A stretch of DNA of 64,000 bases from CAVRXQ01 sp963725215 (GCA_963725215.1 CAVRXQ010000002.1:248001-312000), one strand, 5' to 3'. Shown: positions 17,631-27,048, counted from the stretch's first letter. The notes: generated by a model not told the origin, from the letters alone. Translations and numbers: made by a program.

Positions 17631-18649
17631 TGCCCCTCTTCGTCGAGCGCCTGCTCGAGGGAAAGGACCTCTCGCGCGAAGAGGCACACGAGGCGATGGA
17701 CACGATCATGGGCGGTGACGCAACCGAGTCCCAGATCGCGGGGTTCCTCATCGCGTTGCGGGCGAAAGGTGAGACCGCGGACGAGATCGCCGGGTGCGCG
17801 CAGGCGATGCGAGACCACACCGTCTTCGTCCACCCACGGCGCACCGATCTCGTCGACACAGCCGGGACCGGAGGGGACGGCGCCGGCACGATCAACATCT
17901 CGACCGCCGCCGCATTGCTCGCCGCCGCGGCGGGTGCCGGCGTCGCAAAACACGGCAACCGCGCGGTGTCATCCTCTTGCGGTTCGGCGGACGTGCTCGA
18001 AGCACTCGGATTCGAGCTCGATCAACCCCCAGACGTCGTGGAGCGCTCGATCGACGACCTCGGATTCGGATTCCTCTTCGCACCATCGCATCACCCGGCT
18101 ATGCGGCACGCCGCTTCGGTCCGTCGCGAGCTAGCCACGCGGACCGTGTTCAACGTGCTCGGGCCGCTGACGAATCCGGCGGGCGCCGGGGCCCAAGTGA
18201 TCGGCGTTTACTCGCACCACCTCGTGCAGACGATCGCCAACGTATTGTCGCAACTCGGATCTCATCATGCCTTCGTCGTCCACGGCGCAGGTGGGATCGA
18301 CGAGTTCTCTCCCGTGGGTCCCAATCACGTCTGCGAGGTCGTCGATGGCGCGGTCCACGAACGAACCGTCGAGCCGGAAGAGCTCGGAATCCCCCGTTGC
18401 CACCTCGAAGAGCTCGCCGGTGGAACCCCGGAGGAGAACGCCAACGCGATCCGGCGGGTCTTCGCTGGAGAGCTGGGACCGCGACGTGACGCGGTGCTCT
18501 TCAACGCCGCCGCCGCAATCGCTGCGGCGAACGGAACGGGCGACTTCCGCGCGGGACTCGATCTCGCCCGCAGCGCGCTCGACAGCGGCGCCGGATACGA
18601 GCGCCTCGACGCTCTCGTTGCCTTCTCGAGAAGCGGTGCGTTGACTTGA
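17630..18649 (+). CDS. trpD: Anthranilate phosphoribosyltransferase
   Basis: Transfers phosphoribose from PRPP to anthranilate. Length 339 residues, normal. The PRPP/Mg motif GTGGD (residues 79-83), INIST and KHGNR (107-111) are visible, as are the anthranilate-side blocks HHPAMRH and NVLGPLTNP. The first base of the ATG is the last base of the trpG stop, and its own stop overlaps the TTG of the next gene. Confidence 0.96.
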   Translation: MPLFVERLLEGKDLSREEAHEAMDTIMGGDATESQIAGFLIALRAKGETADEIAGCAQAMRDHTVFVHPRRTDLVDTAGTGGDGAGTINISTAAALLAAAAGAGVAKHGNRAVSSSCGSADVLEALGFELDQPPDVVERSIDDLGFGFLFAPSHHPAMRHAASVRRELATRTVFNVLGPLTNPAGAGAQVIGVYSHHLVQTIANVLSQLGSHHAFVVHGAGGIDEFSPVGPNHVCEVVDGAVHERTVEPEELGIPRCHLEELAGGTPEENANAIRRVFAGELGPRRDAVLFNAAAAIAAANGTGDFRAGLDLARSALDSGAGYERLDALVAFSRSGALT

Positions 18650-19803
18650 GATTCGCGCGCGCGCTCGCCGAACCCGGTCTCTCTTTCATCGCAGAGGTGA
18701 AACGACGCTCCCCTTCGGCCGGTGCCCTCCGTCCAAATGCCGACCCGGCAGCGCTGGCAACGGAATTCGCCGCGGCGGGAGCCCGCGCGATCTCGATCCT
18801 CGTCGACGACCGTTTCGGGGGATCGCTCTCTGATCTCAGAGCTGCGCGCGCCTCGACAGACGTGCCGCTGCTCGCGAAGGGGTTCTTCTCGACGGCTGCG
18901 CACCTTGCCGAAGCTCGCGACGCAGGAGCGGATGCGGCGCTCCTGCTCCTGCGCGACCTCGACGACGACAGAGCGGTGGAACTGCTCGAGTACGCGGGGC
19001 GACTCGGCATGGATGCGCTCGTCGAAGCACACGATGCAAAAGAGCTCGCGCGGGCAAGTGGACTCAAGGCCCCGGTGATCGGCATCAACGCCCGCGACCT
19101 CGCGACGTTCGTCATCGACCGACGCGCGCAGCTCGAACTCGTCCGGCACGCGCCGAAAGATCGCGTCATCGTCGCCGAGAGCGGCATCGAGACACGGGCC
19201 CAGGCGGCGGCGGCCGAGCTCGCGGGAGCGGACGCCGTGCTGGTCGGCTCGACCCTGATGCGCTCCGAAGATCCGGGCGAGAAGTTGCGCGAACTCAGTT
19301 CACGCCCCTTGGTCAAGGTGTGTGGGCTGACCCGGCAAGAAGATGTCGACGCGGCCGTCGATGCGGGGGTCGATTTCGTGGGATTCGTCTTCGCCAACGG
19401 CAGCCCACGCCGAGCGCCGCGGTTGTTCGATGTCCCGCCGACGGTGCTCTCGGTCGCGGTGTTCGTCGGCGAGGCCCTGCCAACCGGCGCCGATCTCGTC
19501 CAGCTGTACGACGACGCCCCCGGCGCGCCACGGGGACGGGACGCGGCGCTCCTGCGCGACGGAGAGGTCGTGGCGCGCGTCGTCGACCAACCCTGGAACA
19601 GGAGCGATCCCGCCCATTGGGACCTCGCCGCCCGTCTCGATGGCAGGGTGATGCTCGCCGGAGGTCTTGGACCGGAGAACGTGAAGCAGGCGATCGCACG
19701 CGTGCGTCCGTGGGCGGTCGACGCCTCCTCGGCGCTCGAGTCGGCGCCGGGGATCAAGGACCACGCGCGCGTGCGCGCGTTCATCGAAGCGGCCCGTTCG
19801 TGA
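18646..19803 (+). CDS. trpCF: Fused indole-3-glycerol-phosphate synthase / phosphoribosylanthranilate isomerase
   Basis: Bifunctional enzyme for two consecutive steps. Residues 1 to about 220 are TrpC: E17 and K19 (FIAEVKRRSPS), K78 (LLAKGFF), E127, N148 (GINARDL), E178 and S179 (VAESGIE). Residues about 222-385 are TrpF: catalytic Cys226 (VKVCGLT) and Asp359 (AVDASSALE). Start TTG overlaps the trpD stop (TTGA). The TrpC part begins only 13 residues before FIAEVKR; the family normally has about 45 residues there, forming helix alpha-0 over the active site, so the N-terminus is unusually short. No better upstream start is apparent without overlapping trpD. The fusion order is as in enterobacteria. 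Confidence 0.93.
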   Translation: MRFARALAEPGLSFIAEVKRRSPSAGALRPNADPAALATEFAAAGARAISILVDDRFGGSLSDLRAARASTDVPLLAKGFFSTAAHLAEARDAGADAALLLLRDLDDDRAVELLEYAGRLGMDALVEAHDAKELARASGLKAPVIGINARDLATFVIDRRAQLELVRHAPKDRVIVAESGIETRAQAAAAELAGADAVLVGSTLMRSEDPGEKLRELSSRPLVKVCGLTRQEDVDAAVDAGVDFVGFVFANGSPRRAPRLFDVPPTVLSVAVFVGEALPTGADLVQLYDDAPGAPRGRDAALLRDGEVVARVVDQPWNRSDPAHWDLAARLDGRVMLAGGLGPENVKQAIARVRPWAVDASSALESAPGIKDHARVRAFIEAARS

Positions 19804-20924
19804 GCGCGGATTTCGGCCCTTTCGGCGGGCGCTACGTGCCGGAGACCTTGATCCCGGCCCTCGACGAGCTCGAGGCGGGCTGGCAAAAGGTGCGCCACGA
19901 TCCGGAGTTCCGACGCGAACTCGACCGACTGCTCGCCAACTACGCCGGGCGGCCGACGCCGCTCACCCTCGCCGAGCGCTTCGATTCGCGTAAGCGCCTC
20001 TATTTGAAAAGAGAGGACCTCCTCCACACCGGAGCGCACAAGCTGAACAACGCCCTCGGCCAGGTGCTCCTCGCGCGCTTCCTCGGCAAGCAGCGGATCG
20101 TCGCGGAGACGGGCGCCGGTCAGCACGGGGTCGCCGTCGCGACCGTCTGTGCCCGCTTCGGCTTGGACTGCGTCGTCTACATGGGAGAAGAAGACATCCG
20201 ACGCCAGCAACCAAACGTCGAGCGAATGGACCTGCTCGGCGCCGAAGTACGACCGGTCGCCTTCGGCACCCGCACGCTGAAAGAGGCCGTGAGCGAGGCG
20301 ATCCGCGACTGGATCACGAACGTCGAATCGACCCACTACTTGATCGGCTCGTGCGTCGGCCCGGCGCCCTACCCCGAGATCGTCGCGACGCTGCAGTCGG
20401 TGATCGGGACCGAGGCCCGCGAGCAGATCCTCGCTGCTGAGGGAAGGCTTCCGAACGCGGTCGTCGCCTGCGTGGGAGGCGGGTCGAACGCGATCGGCAT
20501 CTTCCACGGATTCCTCGCCGACGAGGAGGTGCGCTTGATCGGCGTCGAAGCCGAAGGTGCGGCGTCGATCGTCAACGGGCGACCGGGAGTCCTTCACGGC
20601 GCGCGCTCGTCGATCCTCGCTGACGCCGACGGTCAGATCGAAGACGCGCATTCGATCTCGGCAGGACTCGACTATCCCGGCGTCGGCCCCGAACACGCGC
20701 ATCTCGCGGCGATCGGTCGCGCCGATTACGTCTGCGCGAACGACGACGAGGCGCTCACGGCGTTTCGCGACCTCGCTCGGACAGAGGGGATCATCCCCGC
20801 GCTCGAGCCGGCGCACGCGCTCGCCCGGGCACGCGAACTCGAGGAGGAACTCGTCGTCGTGTGCTTGTCGGGACGGGGTGACAAGGACCTGAAGGAGGTG
20901 CTCACCCACCTTGGCGATCGTTGA
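19800..20924 (+). CDS. trpB: Tryptophan synthase beta subunit
   Basis: PLP enzyme condensing indole with serine. GTG start overlaps the trpCF stop (GTGA) and leads straight into the family N-terminus (FGPFGGRYVPETL). PLP-binding Lys81 is in HTGAHKLNN; the phosphate loop GGGSNA and the substrate loop ETGAGQHG are present. 374 residues, slightly shorter than the usual 390-400, as in other TrpB1 proteins lacking N-terminal extensions. A longer open frame upstream is the out-of-frame shadow of trpCF. Confidence 0.96.
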   Translation: MSADFGPFGGRYVPETLIPALDELEAGWQKVRHDPEFRRELDRLLANYAGRPTPLTLAERFDSRKRLYLKREDLLHTGAHKLNNALGQVLLARFLGKQRIVAETGAGQHGVAVATVCARFGLDCVVYMGEEDIRRQQPNVERMDLLGAEVRPVAFGTRTLKEAVSEAIRDWITNVESTHYLIGSCVGPAPYPEIVATLQSVIGTEAREQILAAEGRLPNAVVACVGGGSNAIGIFHGFLADEEVRLIGVEAEGAASIVNGRPGVLHGARSSILADADGQIEDAHSISAGLDYPGVGPEHAHLAAIGRADYVCANDDEALTAFRDLARTEGIIPALEPAHALARARELEEELVVVCLSGRGDKDLKEVLTHLGDR

Positions 20925-21717
20925 CGTCGAAAATCGAGATCGAAAGCGTCTCGTCATCTATCTGATGGCGGACCCCGACACACCCGCGCTGTCAGCCGCG
21001 GCGGTCGAGGGGGGCGCCGACGTGATCGAGATCGGCTTTCCCTTCTCCGACCCCCTAGCCGACGGGCCGGTGATCCGACGCGCGGCGGAACGCGCCTTGT
21101 CGAAGCAAATGCGGACAGCCCGCTGCATCGAGGTCGTCGCAGATGCCCGAGAACGACTCCCCTCGACGCCGATCGTCCCGATGACCTACTCCTCGCTCTT
21201 CGAGGCGTACGGGTGGGAGCGCCTCGATCAGGACCTGCGACGGGCGGGCGCGACGAGCGTCATCGTCGCCGACCTCCCCGCAGATCAACGCCCCGAGTTG
21301 CACAGGGTCCAACTCGTCGCCCCGACGACAACGGACGACCGCATCTGCCTCGCGGCGCAGGCGACCGAAGGCTGGCTGTACCTCGTGACGGTGATCGGGG
21401 TCACCGGCGCCCGCGGCGAGATCGCGTCATCCCTTCCCGCCCTCGCCGAGCGTGTGCGGAAGATCTCACCGGTCCCGGTGTACGCGGGATTCGGCATCTC
21501 ATCTCCCGATCAGGCAAAGTCGGTCTCCGAGCTCGTCGACGGAGTCGTCGTCGGCTCACGAGCCGTCGAAGTCGCGGAGCACGGCGCCGAGTCGTTGCGC
21601 GAATACGTGCGTTCCCTCCGCCAAGCGATCGACAGCGATCGGGGGCCCGACGAGACGATTCCGGAGGTCGAGACGCTCCGACGTTCCACGACGGTGGGAG
21701 GCAGAGGTGGTGACTAA
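20911..21717 (+). CDS. trpA: Tryptophan synthase alpha subunit
   Basis: Cleaves indole-3-glycerol phosphate and channels indole to TrpB. 268 residues. Catalytic Glu40 (IEIGFPFSDP) and Asp51 (LADGP) correspond to the known Glu/Asp pair. TTG start, overlapping trpB by 14 bases. The YLTAGDP-like motif reads YLMADPDTP, and some loops are shorter than in other TrpA, but all phosphate-binding segments (GFGISSPDQ, GVVVGSRAV) are present. Confidence 0.92.
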   Translation: MAIVDVENRDRKRLVIYLMADPDTPALSAAAVEGGADVIEIGFPFSDPLADGPVIRRAAERALSKQMRTARCIEVVADARERLPSTPIVPMTYSSLFEAYGWERLDQDLRRAGATSVIVADLPADQRPELHRVQLVAPTTTDDRICLAAQATEGWLYLVTVIGVTGARGEIASSLPALAERVRKISPVPVYAGFGISSPDQAKSVSELVDGVVVGSRAVEVAEHGAESLREYVRSLRQAIDSDRGPDETIPEVETLRRSTTVGGRGGD

Positions 21718-21836
21718 GCCGGAGGAATTCGGTCGCCGGGACGGGGAAGATGAGGGACGGCGTGTGACGCTTTCCGCGTTCGCGACCGCCCACCGCTGGC
21801 GCCGAGGCCGTTTCGACGCGCGCCGATCGCGGGCGC

Positions 21837-22922
21837 GTGTCTCGGATCCTCCACTCCGGTCCGATTCGGAACCGGCGAATCGAATCGATCAGCCCACTCG
21901 TCTCTCCCGACGAGGTGCTCGCTCGCCTTCCCCTCGATCCCGATCTCGAAGAGGTCGTGCTGTCAGGACGCGAGGCGATCTCGGCGGTGCTCGATGGGCT
22001 CGATGACCGGATGGTGGTGATCGTCGGACCATGCTCGGTGCACGACTCGGCCGCCGCCCTCGAATACGCGGGCCGCTTGAGGGAACTGGCTGACCGCTTT
22101 TCTCAACACCTCTTCGTCGTGATGCGGGTGTATTTCGAAAAGGCGCGCACGAACTTCGGCTGGAGAGGGCTGATCAACGACCCGGGGCTCGACGGGACGA
22201 ACCGCGTCAACGAGGGGATCGTCGCCGCACGACAGCTCCTCGTGGAGATCTTGTCCCTCGGCGTCCCGGTGGCGTGCGAATTTCTCGACCCGATCACCCC
22301 CCCGTATGTGGCGGACGCCGTGAGCTGGGCGGCCATCGGTGCCCGCACGACCCAGAGCCCGATCCACCGCAACATGGCGAGCGGTCTTTCGATGCCGGTC
22401 GGTTTCAAGAATCCGACCGACGGGCACGTACAGTCCGCGATCGACGCCGTCGCCGTCGCGGCGCGCCCTCAGGTGTTCCCGGCGATCACCGACGATGGCA
22501 GGCCGGCGGTGATCCGTACGCTCGGCAACCCGGATGGTCACGTCGTGCTACGCGGGACCTCGTCCGGCCCGAACTACGACGAGGTGAGCGTTCGCGACAC
22601 CTTGGAGCGCCTACGACGCCTCGGTCTACCGGCCCGCGTCATCGTCGACGCGAGTCACGGAAACAGTGGGAAGGACCACGAGCGACAGCTCATGGTCGTC
22701 TCCGATATCGCGCAACGCGTCGCGTCCGGTGAACGCGGCATCATCGGCGTCATGCTCGAGAGCTTTCTCGTCGCCGGCCGACAAGAGCTGCATCTCGGCC
22801 AGACAACCGAACTCGTCTATGGCCAGAGCGTCACCGACGCGTGCATCGGTTGGGAAGAGACAGTCGTGACGCTCGAGGCTCTCGCCGCGGCACATTCGAA
22901 GAAGTTGCCGACGACCGGATGA
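21837..22922 (+). CDS. 3-deoxy-D-arabino-heptulosonate-7-phosphate synthase, class I
   Basis: Condenses PEP and erythrose-4-phosphate, the entry step of the shikimate pathway. 361 residues of the AroF/G/H type: VIVGPCSVHD, MRVYFEKARTNFGWRGLI, CEFLDPITP, IGARTTQSPIHRNMASGLSMPVGFKN (in two blocks), RGTSSGPNY, DASHGNSGKDHERQ. It lies 120 bases after trpA on the same strand, so the trp operon may extend to it and co-regulate supply with demand. GTG 21837 has no clear ribosome site; GGAGGAA at 21720-21726 is too far away. Which isozyme letter applies cannot be told. Confidence 0.92.
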   Translation: MSRILHSGPIRNRRIESISPLVSPDEVLARLPLDPDLEEVVLSGREAISAVLDGLDDRMVVIVGPCSVHDSAAALEYAGRLRELADRFSQHLFVVMRVYFEKARTNFGWRGLINDPGLDGTNRVNEGIVAARQLLVEILSLGVPVACEFLDPITPPYVADAVSWAAIGARTTQSPIHRNMASGLSMPVGFKNPTDGHVQSAIDAVAVAARPQVFPAITDDGRPAVIRTLGNPDGHVVLRGTSSGPNYDEVSVRDTLERLRRLGLPARVIVDASHGNSGKDHERQLMVVSDIAQRVASGERGIIGVMLESFLVAGRQELHLGQTTELVYGQSVTDACIGWEETVVTLEALAAAHSKKLPTTG

Positions 22923-22952
22923 ACCGAGGTTTTGAGCTGTGCGCCGATGCGT

Positions 22953-23498
22953 TCAGGCCGGGGTAGTCGCGCCAGCGCAGATTTGGCGACCCCGAAGCGG
23001 TCCCGCGCCGTATTTGAAGGTGTCGTAGTTCTCCGGGTGCGTGCCAGGGTTTACGGCGTATGCGCCCTCGGAACCCTCTTCGTTGCGGGCGAGCGCGACG
23101 AAGACATCGCCCTTGCCGTCCGTCGTGATCGTGAAGCTCTTCGACGAAGGAACAGAGTGCAGATATGGACCGCCGCTCGTCGAGGTAGCGAGAACCGAGA
23201 GGCCCAACGGGTATTGCCCGTTGTTCACCGCAGAATACGCGTTGAGCGCCGACTCGACGATCTTCGCATCGACGTTGCACGACTCGACCGCCGATTCCCC
23301 AACTGATCCCCCAGCCGTCCCCGCCGTGGTACTTGTCGGAACAAGGAGTGGATTGTGCGTTCTGGGTGGACTCGAACCAGTGCCGAGGGCCGCGAGCGAG
23401 ATCGCGACTGCCGCGCCCAGTACAAGGAGCGTCAGAAGCAGCCCAACGAGCCCGATGGCACCGTCTTCACCGCCTGTGTCGCGAGCGGATCGGTTCAT
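22953..23498 (-). CDS. Membrane-anchored hypothetical protein with pilin-like C-terminal region
   Basis: 181 residues: short polar N-terminus, one membrane segment (about residues 14-40), Ser/Thr/Pro-rich linker, then a globular extracytoplasmic part beginning VESCNVDAKIVESALNAYSA followed by YPLGLSVLATSTSGGPYL. The latter pattern resembles the post-helix region of type IV prepilin-like proteins, though a prepilin cleavage site is not evident. It sits alone between convergent aroG-like and upstream ilvC. No function assigned. Confidence 0.6.
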   Translation of the reverse strand: MNRSARDTGGEDGAIGLVGLLLTLLVLGAAVAISLAALGTGSSPPRTHNPLLVPTSTTAGTAGGSVGESAVESCNVDAKIVESALNAYSAVNNGQYPLGLSVLATSTSGGPYLHSVPSSKSFTITTDGKGDVFVALARNEEGSEGAYAVNPGTHPENYDTFKYGAGPLRGRQICAGATTPA

Positions 23499-23672
23499 CG
23501 ATGCCTAAGCATTGTCGGCTTCGAGGGCCAACACGGGGAATATTCGCGCCCGAGGTTCGCCTCAACGAGGATCCGCGGACGAGAGCGGGCCGGCTTCCCA
23601 CGTAGTCCCGAAGACGAGGGCAGCGAACTCGCGTTGCTCCGAATTTCGGAGATCTCTGCTCTTCTTCCCCTC

Positions 23673-24701
23673 CTACGAGCCGCCCGAGACGTCCTCGAGA
23701 CGCCGCGAACCAGAAGAGATGAACGGCATCATCGCCCGCAGCTTCGCCCCCACCTGCTCGATCTGGTGCGCGGCACCCGCCTCGCGCAACTTCGCAAAAT
23801 GTGGGGATCCGGCCTTGTTCTCCTCGATCCATTCTGCGGCGAAAGAACCGTCTCGTATCTCCTCGAGGACTTGTCGCATCTCGGCTCGCACCGCATCAGA
23901 GATGATGCGCGGACCGCGCGTGAGGTCCCCGTATTCCGCTGTCGTCGAGATCGAATAGCGCATACCGGTGATGCCCTGCTCGTACATGAGGTCGACGATC
24001 AGCTTCATCTCGTGCAGGCATTCGAAGTACGCGGACTCCGGCGAGTAGCCGGCCGCGACGAGCGTCTCGAACCCCGCCGTGACGAGCGCCGTCAGACCTC
24101 CGCACAGCACGACTTGTTCGCCGAAGAGGTCGGTCTCCGTCTCTTCGTCGAAGGTCGTTTCGACCACCCCGGCGCGGGTCGCACCGAGCGCATCGGCGTA
24201 CGCGAGGGCGAGTCCCATCGCGCCGCCGGAGTGGTCCCTCGCGACGGCGATCAATGACGGCACCCCTCCACCTTGGGTGTAGGTCCGTCGGACGAGGTGG
24301 CCCGGCCCTTTCGGCGCACACATGAACACGTCGACTCCAGAAACCGGCTCGATCGTCTTGAACCGGATGTTGAAACCGTGCGCGAACGCGAGCGCGTCAC
24401 CTTCGACAAGGTGCGGTGCGATCGATGACGTATAGACCGCTGGCTGGTCGGTGTCGGGCAGAAGCATGACTACGATGCTCGCCTCTTTCGCCGCCGTCGC
24501 AATGTCTGTCACTCGCAAACCCTCTGCCTGGGCTTTCTCCCGCGACGAGGAGCTGTCCCGCAATCCGACGCGTACGTCGAGGCCGGAGTCGCGCAGGTTC
24601 AACGCGTGCGCGTGGCCCTGGGAGCCGTACCCGATGACCGCGATCGGTCGGTCGGCGATCAGGCTTCGGTCGGCATCTTTTTCGTAGTACATGCGCGTCA
24701 T
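23673..24701 (-). CDS. ilvC: Ketol-acid reductoisomerase, class I
   Basis: NADPH- and Mg-dependent second step of valine/isoleucine synthesis. 342 residues: Rossmann motif IGYGSQGHAHALNL, cofactor loop ending GLRDSSSSREKA (Arg/Ser residues typical of NADPH preference), PKGPGHLVRR, ETETDLFGEQ and the metal-binding Glu block EMKLIVDLMYE. ATG preceded by AAGGTAGG. It lies 59 bases after ilvN and is the last gene of the ilvB-ilvN-ilvC operon on this strand. Confidence 0.97.
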   Translation of the reverse strand: MTRMYYEKDADRSLIADRPIAVIGYGSQGHAHALNLRDSGLDVRVGLRDSSSSREKAQAEGLRVTDIATAAKEASIVVMLLPDTDQPAVYTSSIAPHLVEGDALAFAHGFNIRFKTIEPVSGVDVFMCAPKGPGHLVRRTYTQGGGVPSLIAVARDHSGGAMGLALAYADALGATRAGVVETTFDEETETDLFGEQVVLCGGLTALVTAGFETLVAAGYSPESAYFECLHEMKLIVDLMYEQGITGMRYSISTTAEYGDLTRGPRIISDAVRAEMRQVLEEIRDGSFAAEWIEENKAGSPHFAKLREAGAAHQIEQVGAKLRAMMPFISSGSRRLEDVSGGS

Positions 24702-24760
24702 GGCAACCTACCTTGCTCTGTTCTGTTGACGGGAATCCGACATGCTGTGCGACACCTCGG

Positions 24761-25249
24761 TCATGACGGAGGCACGATCGCGATCCGTCCCGTTCGCTGA
24801 AAGTCGACGATGCCGAAAGGAACGAGTGAATCGGTCAACGCGTCGAGGTCTTCGGGATGCGCGACAACCTCGGCGAGCACGAGGTCGTCGTGGTCTTCGA
24901 GGATCTCCGCGCGATAATTCGCAAGCACATTGGCGAGAGCTCCGTGCGCATCTTTCTTCACGCAGACCAGCGCCAGTTCGACCTCGTGCGCCGTCCCATG
25001 TTTGATCTCCGTGATCTCAACGACATTCACGAGCTTGTCGAGCTGGGCTCGGATCTGTTCGAGCGTCGCGGTGTCACCGTCGACCACGATTGCGAGGCGC
25101 GAGTATCGCTCGTCGTCGGTCGGGGCGACCGCCAGCGAGACGATGTTGAACCCCCGCCGAGCGAACAACCCGGCGACGCGCACGAGGACTCGCGCCTTGT
25201 TCTCGACCTTGATCGAGAACAAGTGGTGCGGCAGCTTCGAGACCCTCAT
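24761..25249 (-). CDS. ilvN: Acetolactate synthase regulatory (small) subunit
   Basis: 162 residues with an N-terminal ACT domain (about 8-80; SIKVENKARVLVRVAGLFARRGFNI in two blocks) and the C-terminal IlvN domain. It activates IlvB and confers valine feedback inhibition. ATG overlaps the ilvB stop (ATGA), which fixes this start; the open frame continues about 125 codons further upstream, but only as the antisense-like shadow within ilvB. Confidence 0.96.
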   Translation of the reverse strand: MRVSKLPHHLFSIKVENKARVLVRVAGLFARRGFNIVSLAVAPTDDERYSRLAIVVDGDTATLEQIRAQLDKLVNVVEITEIKHGTAHEVELALVCVKKDAHGALANVLANYRAEILEDHDDLVLAEVVAHPEDLDALTDSLVPFGIVDFQRTGRIAIVPPS

Positions 25250-26970
25250 CGGCCACGCAACGTCGGGTGCACGACGATGTCGTCGTTCGAAGCCCCGGCG
25301 GCAACCATCGGGTAGACGTGCTCGTTGGGATCGGTTCGGAAGTCGATGACCACCGGACGGTCTTCGATCGCGTTCGCCTTCTCGATCGTCGGGCGCACTT
25401 CCGCCGGACTCGACACCTTGAATCCGACACAGCCCATCGCCTCCGCCCAACGCACATAATCGGGCACGTCGGGAGAGAGATACACCGACGAATAGCGCTC
25501 GTCGTAGAACATGTGCTGCCACTGGCGGACCATGCCGAGATAAGCGTTGTTCAATATGGCGATCTTCACGGGAATCCGCTCTGTCGACGCGGTGATCAAC
25601 TCCTGCGCCGTCATCTGGAAACACCCGTCGCCGTCGATCGCCCAGACCATTCGATCGGGTCGGCCGACTTTCGCGCCGATCGCCGCCGGCACCGCGAATC
25701 CCATGGTGCCGAGACCGCCGGAGTTGACCCAGGTGCGAGGGCGCTCAAAGCGCCAATGCTGGGCGGCCCACATCTGGTGCTGGCCGACTCCCGACACAAG
25801 GATCGTGTCATCTGTTGTCGCCGCCCGCAGCTGTTCGACGACGAATTGCGGCTTCAACGGTCCAGAATCGTCTTCAGACTCATAGTGCAACGGGTAATCG
25901 CTCCGCCATGAATCGATCTCCGACCACCAGGGCGCGAGGTCTGCGGGATCGAAATCGACGTCCCTTCGGTCGGCTTCGAGTCGACGTACCAACGCTTCGA
26001 TGCCGAGTCGGCAGTCAGCCGGGATCGCCACGTCCGGGCGGCGGACCTTTCCGATCTCTGCTTTGTCGACGTCGAGGTGGACGACCTTGGCATCCGGCGC
26101 GAACGCTGACACCTTTCCCGTGACACGATCATCGAATCGCGCCCCGAGCGCGACGAGGAGATCGGAGCGCTGCATCGCGGTGACCGCGGCGTACTCGCCG
26201 TGCATCCCCGGCATGCCGAGACAGCGCGGATCGCCGTCGGGGAACGCTCCTCTTGCCATGAGCGTCGTAACGACCGGGAATCCGGTTCGCTCGACGAGTT
26301 CTCGAAGCGGCTCGGTGGCATCCGCTTTCACGACCCCTCCACCCACGTACAGCACCGGCCGTCGTGCCTCGCGCATGAGGGCCACCGCCGCGTCGATCGC
26401 GAGAGGATCCGGTTCGCCGACCAAGCGATAGCCGGGCAGCTCCATGTCGACCGAAGCGGACCACTTCGTTCTCGCTTGCGCGACGTCCTTCGGGACGTCG
26501 ACAACGACGGGTCCCGGTCGACCGGTCGTCGCGACGTAGAACGCCTCTTTCACGGTGCGGGCGATTTCGGAAGCGTCGGTGATCAGCCAGTTGTGCTTCG
26601 TGATGCTCGTCGTGATGCCGGTCGTGTCCACCTCTTGGAAGGCGTCCGTCCCGATCGACGATGTTGGGACCTGGCCCGCGATGACGACAAGTGGCACCGA
26701 ATCCAAAAAAGCATCCGCGATGGGCGTGACGATGTTGGTCGCTCCGGGTCCGCTCGTCACCATCGCCACACCGGCCCGGCCGGTGACGACGGCGTAGCCC
26801 TCGGCGGCGTGTCCTGCGCCTTGTTCGTGCCGGACGAGGATGTGACGGATCGACGAGTCGAGGATCGGGTCGTAGACGGGAAGGATGGCGCCACCGGGCA
26901 GTCCGAACACGACCTCGACTCCCTCGGACTCGAGGCTCTTCACGAGCGCTTGCGCCCCGGTCAGTTCCAC
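25246..26970 (-). CDS. ilvB: Acetolactate synthase catalytic (large) subunit
   Basis: ThDP-dependent first common step of branched-chain amino acid synthesis, 574 residues. FGLPGGAILPVYD, catalytic Glu in RHEQGAGHAAEG, and the ThDP motif GDGCFQMTAQEL...NN are visible. I chose GTG 26970 because GAGGAG lies six bases upstream and because the frame open to 27054 runs through the transcription attenuator hairpin at 27025-27048; a start there would be before the terminator. It is followed without a gap by ilvN. Confidence 0.96.
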   Translation of the reverse strand: MELTGAQALVKSLESEGVEVVFGLPGGAILPVYDPILDSSIRHILVRHEQGAGHAAEGYAVVTGRAGVAMVTSGPGATNIVTPIADAFLDSVPLVVIAGQVPTSSIGTDAFQEVDTTGITTSITKHNWLITDASEIARTVKEAFYVATTGRPGPVVVDVPKDVAQARTKWSASVDMELPGYRLVGEPDPLAIDAAVALMREARRPVLYVGGGVVKADATEPLRELVERTGFPVVTTLMARGAFPDGDPRCLGMPGMHGEYAAVTAMQRSDLLVALGARFDDRVTGKVSAFAPDAKVVHLDVDKAEIGKVRRPDVAIPADCRLGIEALVRRLEADRRDVDFDPADLAPWWSEIDSWRSDYPLHYESEDDSGPLKPQFVVEQLRAATTDDTILVSGVGQHQMWAAQHWRFERPRTWVNSGGLGTMGFAVPAAIGAKVGRPDRMVWAIDGDGCFQMTAQELITASTERIPVKIAILNNAYLGMVRQWQHMFYDERYSSVYLSPDVPDYVRWAEAMGCVGFKVSSPAEVRPTIEKANAIEDRPVVIDFRTDPNEHVYPMVAAGASNDDIVVHPTLRGR

Positions 26971-27020
26971 TGATGTCTCCTCGCCAGACAACGCACGAGA
27001 ATCCACATCGTCGCCATCAA

Positions 27021-27048
27021 CAAAACGACCTCCCTTTCGGGAGGTCGT
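27021..27048 (-). terminator. ilvBNC attenuator terminator
   Basis: On the minus strand, a perfect 10-bp stem ACGACCTCCC-GAAA-GGGAGGTCGT followed by TTTG, lying between the leader peptide and the ilvB ribosome site. The first six bases of its left arm (ACGACC) recur in leader codons 3-4, so the right arm has an alternative partner. A second hairpin, AGCACGCGT / ACGTGTGCT, lies between the leader and the terminator. Confidence 0.8.

Noticed and set aside
18501..20957. An 818-residue open frame on the minus strand opposite trpD-trpCF-trpB
   Set aside because: It is the complement of three clearly conserved genes; its content is Arg/Ser/Ala-rich with no domain. Long antisense frames are expected at this GC content.
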